NCBI GenBank assembly: GCA_003223695.1
Contig: QHVY01000117.1
Coordinates: 1 to 11,127 of the forward strand
Direction of reading: 5' to 3'
Source: Acidobacteriota bacterium
Lineage (GTDB): Bacteria; Acidobacteriota; Thermoanaerobaculia; Gp7-AA8
DNA length: 11,127 nt
Position numbers and translations under genes: made by a program. Positions within the stretch are counted from its first letter, which is position 1, and every line of letters starts with the position of its first letter. The notes below the pieces were generated by a model. It was not told the origin of the DNA. It saw only the letters and a list, made by a program, of their open reading frames with translations, and ran no database searches. Below are positions 1-4,983 of the stretch, in pieces.

Positions 1-1
1 T

Positions 2-64
2 GATCCGGCTGTGAACTTCTTCACGCATCGGGAAATCCTCAAGCTGGCGATGCGCTCGGTGTAA
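2..64 (+). CDS. C-terminal tail of an upstream gene (partial)
   Basis: Only the last 20 codons are in the window. Reading from base 2, the frame gives a tail ending in EILKLAMRSV and stops at TAA (62-64). The composition is protein-like (hydrophobic and basic residues alternating as in a C-terminal helix), and the stop lies exactly inside the 28-bp repeat that also forms the end of mscL, which supports a real gene terminus. The protein cannot be identified from 20 residues. It would converge on mscL. It could also be a chance open stretch, because both the start and most of the protein are missing. Confidence 0.4.
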   Translation, partial: DPAVNFFTHREILKLAMRSV

Positions 65-66
65 CC
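39..66. repeat. 28-bp direct repeat, copy 1
   Basis: This 28-bp stretch (core AAGCTGGCGATGCGCTCGG) recurs without mismatch at 172-199. Here, read on the plus strand, it holds the last codons and the TAA stop of the upstream gene. Read on the minus strand, it holds the same terminal codons and TGA that end mscL in the other copy. The two copies bracket a 105-bp segment containing a palindromic repeat. Confidence 0.9.
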
Positions 67-95
67 TCAGTTTGTATCCCCGGCGCCACAGCAAT

Positions 96-146
96 CACCA
101 CAGAGATCACAGAGACGACTCTGTGTGCTCTGTGTCCTCCGTGGTG
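96..146. repeat. Imperfect palindromic intergenic repeat (CACAGAG type)
   Basis: The left arm begins CACCACAGAG..CACAGAG and the right arm ends CTCTGTG..CCTCCGTGGTG. The arms are reverse complements apart from a few mismatches around positions 102 and 106-107 of the left arm, with further ACAGAG/CTCTGTG units in the centre. It does not code and lacks a T tract, so it is not a typical intrinsic terminator. From general familiarity, closely similar CACAGAG/CTCTGTG palindromes are scattered between genes in Acidobacteria, Planctomycetes and other soil bacteria. I infer a small non-autonomous repeat family. Confidence 0.6.
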
Positions 147-171
147 AAAATCCTTCGTCGCTCCGCGCGCT

Positions 172-199
172 TCAAGCTGGCGATGCGCTCGGTGTAACC
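172..199. repeat. 28-bp direct repeat, copy 2 (overlaps 3' end of mscL)
   Basis: This is identical to 39-66. In this copy the minus strand encodes the last codons (VTPSASPA) and the TGA stop of mscL, so the repeat is partly coding. On the plus strand the same bases would again encode the LKLAMRSV-stop tail of the upstream gene. Confidence 0.9.
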
Positions 200-609
200 A
201 CCGCCGAACAGAACTTGCAGCGCCGGGCGCCGATCGGAATCGGCGACAAGCACTCCGGGCAATCGCGCGTGTTCGGCGCCGGTTTTCGAGTCAACTGGCG
301 CACGACCAGGAAGATCGCCAGAGCGATGATCAGAAAGTAGATGATCGCATTGATGAACAAGCCGTAGTTCAGCGTGGCCGCCCCCGCCGCTTTCGCTTGC
401 GCCAGTGTGTCGTACTGTCCTCCCGACAGGGTGATGAAGTAGTCCGAAAGATCGTGCTTTCCAACCAGGAGGCCCAGCGGCGGCATCAGAATGTTGTCGA
501 CAAACGACGTAATGATCTTGGCGAAAGCCGCGCCGATGACCACAGCGATCGCGAGATCGATCATGTTTCCTTTCAAAGCGAACTCTTTGAACTCTTTCAT
601 CAGGCCCAT
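172..609 (-). CDS. mscL: Large-conductance mechanosensitive channel MscL with C-terminal zinc ribbon
   Basis: MscL is the homopentameric inner-membrane valve that opens under membrane tension and releases solutes on hypo-osmotic shock. The family signature is clear: an N-terminal MKEFKEFALKGN amphipathic segment, TM1 (about residues 15-45) with DLAIAVVIGAAF and the MPPLGLLVG loop, and TM2 (about 80-105). I chose the ATG at 609 because a perfect AAGGAGG lies 5 nt upstream (615-621). Upstream in-frame ATGs at 648, 630 and 624 lack such a site and would add non-conserved residues. From this start the protein is 145 residues. After TM2 the usual charged C-terminal helix is replaced by a four-cysteine knuckle (C117-x2-C120 ... 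C131-x2-C134), a probable cytosolic zinc ribbon. The last codons lie in the 28-bp repeat. Confidence 0.93.
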   Translation of the reverse strand: MGLMKEFKEFALKGNMIDLAIAVVIGAAFAKIITSFVDNILMPPLGLLVGKHDLSDYFITLSGGQYDTLAQAKAAGAATLNYGLFINAIIYFLIIALAIFLVVRQLTRKPAPNTRDCPECLSPIPIGARRCKFCSAVVTPSASPA

Positions 610-614
610 GGCAT

Positions 615-621
615 CCTCCTT
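615..621 (-). promoter_or_regulatory. Ribosome binding site deciding the mscL start
   Basis: On the minus strand this reads AAGGAGG, a full match to the anti-Shine-Dalgarno sequence, 5 nt before the ATG at 609. It excludes the longer candidates starting at 624, 630 and 648, because it lies inside their reading frame. Confidence 0.8.
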
Positions 622-630
622 CATGCTCAT

Positions 631-659
631 CGTATAGTCGCCGGGCAATGATTCGTCAG
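631..659 (-). promoter_or_regulatory. Possible sigma-70-like promoter of mscL
   Basis: On the minus strand, CTGACG (654-659) and TATACG (631-636) are separated by 17 bp, and each matches 4 of 6 consensus bases. A start about 7 nt further would give a short leader containing the AAGGAGG site. The -35 lies inside the first codons of the divergent dehydrogenase gene. This is a pattern match only. Confidence 0.3.
633..638 (+). promoter_or_regulatory. Possible -10 element (TATAGT) giving a leaderless dehydrogenase mRNA
   Basis: TATAGT ends 9 nt before the ATG at 648, so transcription would begin at or just before the start codon. No Shine-Dalgarno sequence precedes this ATG, which fits a leaderless or near-leaderless transcript. 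No good -35 is visible. Only 38 bp separate the divergent starts at 609 and 648, so the two promoters must overlap each other or the genes. Confidence 0.25.
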
Positions 660-1505
660 ATCGCGATCATCGGCACCGGCACGATGGGCCGGGGGATCGC
701 GTATCTCTCCGCCGTCGCCGGATACGAGACGATCATTTACGACGTCGACTCTGCCGCTCTCGATGCCGCTCGCGCTTCGATCGAATCGACGCTGCGCAAA
801 GGCGTGGAAAAGGGGAAAGTTGCAGAGGCGATTGCCGGCGAAGCGATCGAACGCGTTCAGTTGGCAAATGAGCTCGAGCCGGCGGTGCGCACCGCCGATC
901 TGATCATCGAGGCGGTGCCGGAAGATCCCGATCTCAAGAAAAATCTCTTCTCCCAGGCGGATCTCTTCTGCGGTGAAGAGACGATTCTCGCGACGAACAC
1001 TTCATCGATCTCGATTACAAAGCTCGCAAGCGCCGTGGAGCGCCGCGATCGATTTGTCGGTCTGCACTTTTTCAATCCGCCTCACGCGATGAAGCTCATT
1101 GAGATCGTGCGCGGCGAACGCACCTCAGATCACACGATCGAGCAGGCGCGCGAAGTCGCCGAGCGAATGGGCAAGCAGCCGATCGTTGTCCGCGACATCC
1201 CTGGTTTCGCCACCTCGCGCCTCGGCATCGCGATTGGGCTCGAAGCGATGCGCATGCTCGAGGATGGCGTCGCGTCGGCGGAGGACATCGATCGCGCGAT
1301 GGAGCTCGGCTACAACCATCCGATGGGCCCGCTCCGGCTGTCCGACATCGTCGGCCTGGACGTGCGGCTCGGCATCGCCGAGTATCTGGCCTCCACGCTT
1401 GGCCCGCGATTCGAGCCGCCCGAGTTGCTGCGGCGGATGGTGCGGGAAGGAAAGTTAGGCCGGAAGAGCGGCCGCGGGTTTTATGAGTGGAAGGATGAAG
1501 GATGA
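648..1505 (+). CDS. 3-hydroxyacyl-CoA dehydrogenase (Hbd/PaaH/FadB2 type)
   Basis: Cytosolic NAD(P)-dependent enzyme interconverting 3-hydroxyacyl-CoA and 3-oxoacyl-CoA, used in beta-oxidation, butyrate or polyhydroxybutyrate metabolism and aromatic degradation. The 285 residues match the usual stand-alone length. Visible are the Rossmann GTGTMGRGIA (residues 9-18), D32 and D34 after the second strand, the ATNTSSI loop with the substrate-binding serine (about 117-121), the catalytic His140 in GLHFFNPP and Glu152 in LIEIVRG, then the C-terminal helical domain ending in GRKSGRGFYEW. In the linker PGFATSRLG, Ser190 stands where the well-studied family members have Asn (PGFxxNR). It overlaps the methyltransferase gene by 23 bp and probably heads the operon running to dusB or beyond. 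The natural substrate length cannot be read from the sequence. Confidence 0.92.
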   Translation: MIRQIAIIGTGTMGRGIAYLSAVAGYETIIYDVDSAALDAARASIESTLRKGVEKGKVAEAIAGEAIERVQLANELEPAVRTADLIIEAVPEDPDLKKNLFSQADLFCGEETILATNTSSISITKLASAVERRDRFVGLHFFNPPHAMKLIEIVRGERTSDHTIEQAREVAERMGKQPIVVRDIPGFATSRLGIAIGLEAMRMLEDGVASAEDIDRAMELGYNHPMGPLRLSDIVGLDVRLGIAEYLASTLGPRFEPPELLRRMVREGKLGRKSGRGFYEWKDEG

Positions 1506-2223
1506 GGCGTATGACGCTTTTGCGTACGCGTACGATCAGGCTCTCGGCGACCGATTCTTCCGCTCAGTTCGCCGGCTGCTGAATCGCGTGCTCGCCGCCC
1601 ACCCGACGGAGGAGCGCACGCACCTCGACGTCGCTTGCGGAACTGCGCTAGCGATCGAATTCTTTGAGCGGCGCGGATACCTATCTGTTGGCGTCGATTT
1701 GTCGCTGCCGATGCTCGAGGTCGCGCGGCAGCGGGCACGGCGTCTGATCGCCGGCGACATGCGGCGACTTCCGCTGCGCGGCAAGTTCACGCGCGTGACC
1801 TGCCTCTACGACAGCCTCAATCACTTGAAGAGCAGCGATGAATTGGCCCTGGCGTTCACGGCCATTCGCGAGGTCCTCGGTGACGATGGTCTGTTCCTTT
1901 TTGACGTGAACCATCCCGACGTCTATCCCGAAATCTGGGGAAACGATGAGCCGTTCATTGCCGACGGCGAAGACTTTCATCTCCGGATGGCGACGAAGTT
2001 TCGCAAGCGCGATCGCATCGCACAGGCGATGGTCACCGGATGGGCCGTGATCGATGGCAAGCGAATTCCCATCCGCGAGCGCCGCGAGCAGCGAGCGTAT
2101 AGCGAGCGCGAAATCATCGATGCGTTGGCAGCCGCCGGGCTAGTTCCAATCGAGATGATCGAGTTCGATCCATACGCCGAGGGGCGCAGCGTGAAATTGT
2201 TCTTCGTCTGCCGCCATTTATGA
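1483..2223 (+). CDS. Class I SAM-dependent methyltransferase, substrate unknown
   Basis: Small soluble Rossmann-fold methyltransferase of 246 residues (Methyltransf_25/11-like). Motif I is LDVACGTA (48-55), the acidic end of strand 2 is GVDLS (70-74, D72), the GDMRRLPL segment (91-98) is the usual adenine-contacting region, and LYDSLNHL (108-115) is motif IV-like. A C-terminal beta-rich part closes the fold and probably covers the acceptor. It starts inside the dehydrogenase gene (23-bp overlap). A second in-frame ATG at 1495 is equally possible, and neither has a strong ribosome site. Its stop overlaps the dusB start in ATGA. Being between an acyl-CoA enzyme and a tRNA-modifying enzyme does not settle whether the acceptor is a small molecule, RNA or protein. 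Confidence 0.82.
   Translation: MSGRMKDEAYDAFAYAYDQALGDRFFRSVRRLLNRVLAAHPTEERTHLDVACGTALAIEFFERRGYLSVGVDLSLPMLEVARQRARRLIAGDMRRLPLRGKFTRVTCLYDSLNHLKSSDELALAFTAIREVLGDDGLFLFDVNHPDVYPEIWGNDEPFIADGEDFHLRMATKFRKRDRIAQAMVTGWAVIDGKRIPIRERREQRAYSEREIIDALAAAGLVPIEMIEFDPYAEGRSVKLFFVCRHL
2220..2223 (+). promoter_or_regulatory. ATGA stop-start overlap coupling the methyltransferase to dusB
   Basis: The ATG of dusB and the TGA of the methyltransferase share ATGA. This arrangement usually means termination-reinitiation and shows that the two are co-transcribed. dusB has no independent Shine-Dalgarno sequence here. Confidence 0.7.
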
Positions 2224-3194
2224 TGGGTCAGATGAAGCCCTTTTCCATCGGGAACGTCCGTATCGACCCGCCCCTGGCGCTGGCGCCGATGGCCGAGGTG
2301 ACGGATACGTACTATCGGTCGCTGATCAAAGAGCTCGGCGGGGCGGGTCTCGTCGTCTCCGAATTCATCTCGGCGGAGGGGTTGACGCGCGACAACGCGC
2401 GCACGAAACAGATGCTCGCTTTTTCCGAAGCGGAGCGTCCAGTCGCGATTCAGATTTATGGTGGCGATCCCGACCGGATGGATGATGCGGCAGCGATCGT
2501 CGAGGCGGAAGGCGTCGACATCGTAGACGTGAACATGGGTTGCCCGGTGCGCAAGGTGGTCAACAGCGGAGCCGGTTCGGCGCTGCTGAAAGATTTCGAT
2601 CGCGCGGCCAGCGTCGTCGAGAAGATTCGCAAACGCGTGAAGATTCCGCTGACCGTGAAAGTTCGCAAGGGGTGGGAGAGCGATGACGTTCTGCCGCTGC
2701 TGAAGCGCTTCGAAGAGATCGGCGTTGCAGCCATCGCCATTCACGGGCGCACAAGAAACGAGGCGTACACCGGCGCGAGCGACTGGAGCTACATCGCGCA
2801 GGTGAAGCGCGAGCTTCGTATTCCGGTGTGGGGCAATGGCGATGTGAAAAATCCCGCCGACGCGCGCCGCATGTTCGAACAGACCGGCGTCGACGGCGTG
2901 ATGATCGGCCGGGCGGCGCTGCACAATCCATTCATCTTTCGCGACATCGTGTTAGGCAATGAAAAGCCGGATGAGCTCGAGCGCCGCATCGATGCGATGC
3001 AGCGGTATCTCGAGAAAATTGACCGTGCGCCGCAGCCGGACAAATGGAAGCTTCACAAAGCACGGACGGTGATCGGCTGGTTCTCCAAAGGCATTGCGCA
3101 TGGAAAAGATATCCGCAACGGGCTTGCCGAGATCACCTCGGTCGCCGACGTGCAGCGCTTGCTCGATCAGGCACGGGAGCGGCTAGCGGCGTAA
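2220..3194 (+). CDS. dusB: tRNA-dihydrouridine synthase (DusB-like)
   Basis: FMN- and NADPH-dependent enzyme that reduces uridines to dihydrouridine in the tRNA D-loop. The 324 residues match the family. An FMN-binding TIM barrel begins LALAPMAEVTD (19-29), with AIQIYGGDP (76-84), the catalytic Cys108 in VNMGCPVRKVV, K147 in LTVKVRKGW, IHGRTR (174-179), WGNGDV (204-209) and the phosphate-binding IGRAAL (229-234). The C-terminal helical tRNA-binding domain follows and includes KWKLHKARTVIGWFSKG. APMAEVTD has Glu where APMAGVTD is common, a tolerated variant as far as I know. The ORF begins ATGATG, so initiation at 2220 or 2223 is possible. The subfamily (DusB rather than DusA or DusC) is inferred from overall resemblance. 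Confidence 0.92.
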   Translation: MMGQMKPFSIGNVRIDPPLALAPMAEVTDTYYRSLIKELGGAGLVVSEFISAEGLTRDNARTKQMLAFSEAERPVAIQIYGGDPDRMDDAAAIVEAEGVDIVDVNMGCPVRKVVNSGAGSALLKDFDRAASVVEKIRKRVKIPLTVKVRKGWESDDVLPLLKRFEEIGVAAIAIHGRTRNEAYTGASDWSYIAQVKRELRIPVWGNGDVKNPADARRMFEQTGVDGVMIGRAALHNPFIFRDIVLGNEKPDELERRIDAMQRYLEKIDRAPQPDKWKLHKARTVIGWFSKGIAHGKDIRNGLAEITSVADVQRLLDQARERLAA

Positions 3195-3195
3195 A

Positions 3196-3261
3196 GTGCC
3201 GAGTGCCCAGTGCCGAGTGTCAAGAATGGGCGGTCGGGACTTGGCACTAGGCACTCGGCAC
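3196..3261. repeat. Palindromic GTGCCGAGTGCC repeat, long hairpin
   Basis: GTGCCGAGTGCCCAGTGCC (3196-3214) pairs with GGCACTAGGCACTCGGCAC (3243-3261): 18 of 19 positions match, with a 28-nt loop. The left arm also holds an internal direct repeat, AGTGCCGAGTG, at 3195-3205 and 3209-3219. It begins one base after the dusB stop and ends 11 bases before the next start codon, so it fills the whole intergenic gap. It lacks a T tract. I infer a mobile or amplified intergenic repeat that may slow or partly terminate transcription between the two genes. Confidence 0.75.
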
Positions 3262-3272
3262 CAGGCCCTCTT

Positions 3273-4202
3273 ATGGCGTTTCCCGCACACATTGAACGGG
3301 TCTTCGACATCTTCGGAGTTCCTGCCGACACCAAGAACGCGATATACGACCTTTATGTCTCGATGGGCGAGGACGCGCTCGAAGTGTTCGGCGAGATCGC
3401 GGAGACGGTCGACTCTCCGGCGAATCTGCGTCCGGAGCATTGTCAGACCGTCCGCAAGCGAGTCGTCGAGCGTTATCTGACGCGCAATCACCCGCGCTGG
3501 CGTGAGGGTCAACCGACGGCGAGCTTCTATCGTCCGCGCGCGCTCGAAGGACGGGCCTCGGGACTGGCGCTTCCCCTCGGGCCGATCGATCCGAAAGGAG
3601 TGGCCGACGATCAGCCGGTTCCGGAGGGAATTCTGATGCAGAGCCGCAACGCCCACTCCAGCGGGCGCGAGGGAACGATCTCATTCGATCTAATTCCGCT
3701 CGATCTGCAGGAGGCGATCGCCATCGGCCAGGCCGCCGGCCAGCAACACACCCTTCCCGGTTCAGTCGGCGAGACGACAGGCACGCTCGACGGCGAGCGC
3801 GCGCTGGCGTTGATCTGGGAGATTCAGCCGAACGTGTTCAAGCCCGCCGGCGAACGGAATCGCAACATCGCCAAGCTTTATCGAAAGCATCGCAACTGGC
3901 ACATCATCACGCTTGTCGCCGCACTCGAGTGGCTGCGCGCGAAGAAATTCCGCGTGTACATCCTTCGCGGCGAGGCGCTCGTCGCAACCCACGAGGTCAA
4001 TCCCGAAAAACCGGTCTCAGACACGATCATTAAACTGCACAACCGGACCGTCGAAAATGTCACGAGAGGGCTGGAGATGATTCTCAAACCGGCGAATCGC
4101 GACGACGAGCAGCTCCTGCTTGACAGCTCGCTCATGAATGTCGGGCTTTTCGATCACGTGACGTTTTCCGGAGCGGCGGGCGCGATCTGGCGGACCGAGT
4201 AG
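3273..4202 (+). CDS. Unrecognised soluble protein, probably conserved
   Basis: I do not recognise this 309-residue protein. It has no signal peptide or membrane segment and mixed alpha/beta composition. Segments that look like conserved cores are YRPRALEGRASGLALPLGP (about 86-104), GQQHTLPGSVGE (156-167), WEIQPNVFKPAGERNR (182-197), KHRNWH (205-210) and RGEALVATHEVNP (232-244). They are rich in H, N, R, E and G, as in an enzyme active site, but match no motif I can name. The frame is open back to 3210, but those codons lie in the palindromic repeat, so I chose the ATG at 3273. No ribosome site precedes it. Its 3' end overlaps the convergent CPBP gene by 49 bp. Real coding is supported by length, composition and operon position. 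Confidence 0.75.
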   Translation: MAFPAHIERVFDIFGVPADTKNAIYDLYVSMGEDALEVFGEIAETVDSPANLRPEHCQTVRKRVVERYLTRNHPRWREGQPTASFYRPRALEGRASGLALPLGPIDPKGVADDQPVPEGILMQSRNAHSSGREGTISFDLIPLDLQEAIAIGQAAGQQHTLPGSVGETTGTLDGERALALIWEIQPNVFKPAGERNRNIAKLYRKHRNWHIITLVAALEWLRAKKFRVYILRGEALVATHEVNPEKPVSDTIIKLHNRTVENVTRGLEMILKPANRDDEQLLLDSSLMNVGLFDHVTFSGAAGAIWRTE

Positions 4203-4942
4203 ATCGCGGCGATTCCTGCCAGTGTGACAATCGAGGCGGCGATCCCTCCTTCAATACCGAACCGTCCCCCGGTCAGAATTTCCGGCCCGCGGAGCACGAC
4301 CGCTGGACGGCTGGCCCATAGTTTGTTGCCGCTGACAACGAGTCCCAGCACCGGACCCTGAAGAAAATTCCACCCGAAGTGAATGGCGATCGGCAGCCAG
4401 AGATTGTGAGTGACCGCATACGCGAGGCCGAGGAGTAGACCCGCGAGAAACAAATTGACGGCCGGAAGAAGCGATTTGAGCGCGCCGACGTGCAGGAGCG
4501 CAAAGAACATCGATGAGAGAACGACGGACGCCGCGCTTCCAAATTGCGTCTCCAGCGTCTGCTGAACATATCCTCGGAAGAGAACTTCCTGCGTCACGCT
4601 ATTCGCAAGCATGGCGAGGGCACTAAGCGCGAGCGCCGGAGCCATTAGAGCGATCGATTGAAATCGCGCGAACCCCGCGGCGAGCATGAACGCGACGCAG
4701 CCAGCCATCATGCTCGTGCCGAGGACAAAACCGCAGGCGAGATCGCGCCCCATGTGTTGACGATGAAAGCCGAGCCGCGCGCGCATGATCCACGCTGCGA
4801 GGAGGATGGTGGCCGTTCCAGTGAGCTCGATGTAAAGCTGTCCGAGCCGGACAAACGGCACTAGCAACGGCGCGTAAAGGACCGCCCAGAGCACCATGAA
4901 AGCACCGATTTTCCAAAACGCTGTCCAAATCTTTCGCAGCAC
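4154..4942 (-). CDS. CPBP-family (Abi/CAAX-type) intramembrane protease
   Basis: Polytopic inner-membrane protein of 262 residues with about eight hydrophobic segments. The CPBP (Rce1-like) motifs occur in order: QEVLFRGY (118-125, motif 1), FFALLH (146-151, with His151) and HFGWNF (188-193, with His188 and Asn192). Characterised relatives are glutamate-dependent intramembrane proteases; bacterial members are linked to bacteriocin self-immunity, peptide maturation and regulation, and nothing here identifies a target. Motif 1 is normally EExxxR; here the first Glu is Gln118 while Glu119 and Arg123 remain. Translation starts at GTG (4942), without a visible Shine-Dalgarno sequence; an ATG lies 14 codons in. 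It diverges from rimO across 41 bp and overlaps the preceding plus-strand gene by 49 bp at its 3' end. Confidence 0.85.
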   Translation of the reverse strand: MLRKIWTAFWKIGAFMVLWAVLYAPLLVPFVRLGQLYIELTGTATILLAAWIMRARLGFHRQHMGRDLACGFVLGTSMMAGCVAFMLAAGFARFQSIALMAPALALSALAMLANSVTQEVLFRGYVQQTLETQFGSAASVVLSSMFFALLHVGALKSLLPAVNLFLAGLLLGLAYAVTHNLWLPIAIHFGWNFLQGPVLGLVVSGNKLWASRPAVVLRGPEILTGGRFGIEGGIAASIVTLAGIAAIYSVRQIAPAAPENVT

Positions 4943-4969
4943 GCAATATTGAACTACGGCAGAGGCGTT

Positions 4970-4975
4970 GAGGTG
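4970..4975 (+). promoter_or_regulatory. Ribosome binding site of rimO
   Basis: GAGGTG lies 8 nt before the ATG at 4984 and matches the 3' end of 16S rRNA. It supports that start, which is also where the RimO family begins. It is one of the few clear ribosome sites in the window. Confidence 0.6.
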
Positions 4976-4983
4976 TTTCGTCC

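Noticed and set aside
96..146. CRISPR-like or tRNA-like structure
   Set aside because: There is no regular repeat-spacer pattern, and the palindrome lacks anticodon and T-arm features; it is a simple imperfect inverted repeat.
125..340. A 71-codon plus-strand frame over the mscL 3' end
   Set aside because: It begins inside the palindromic repeat and runs antisense through the MscL TM2 and zinc-ribbon codons; no support.
1977..2924. A 315-codon open frame on the minus strand opposite dusB
   Set aside because: It is antisense to a clearly conserved DusB, has low-complexity His/Arg-rich composition typical of GC-rich shadow frames, and has no recognisable motif.
3210..3272. Upstream in-frame start for the unrecognised protein at 3210
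   Set aside because: The extra 21 residues are encoded entirely by the palindromic repeat and its spacer, so the ATG at 3273 is preferred.
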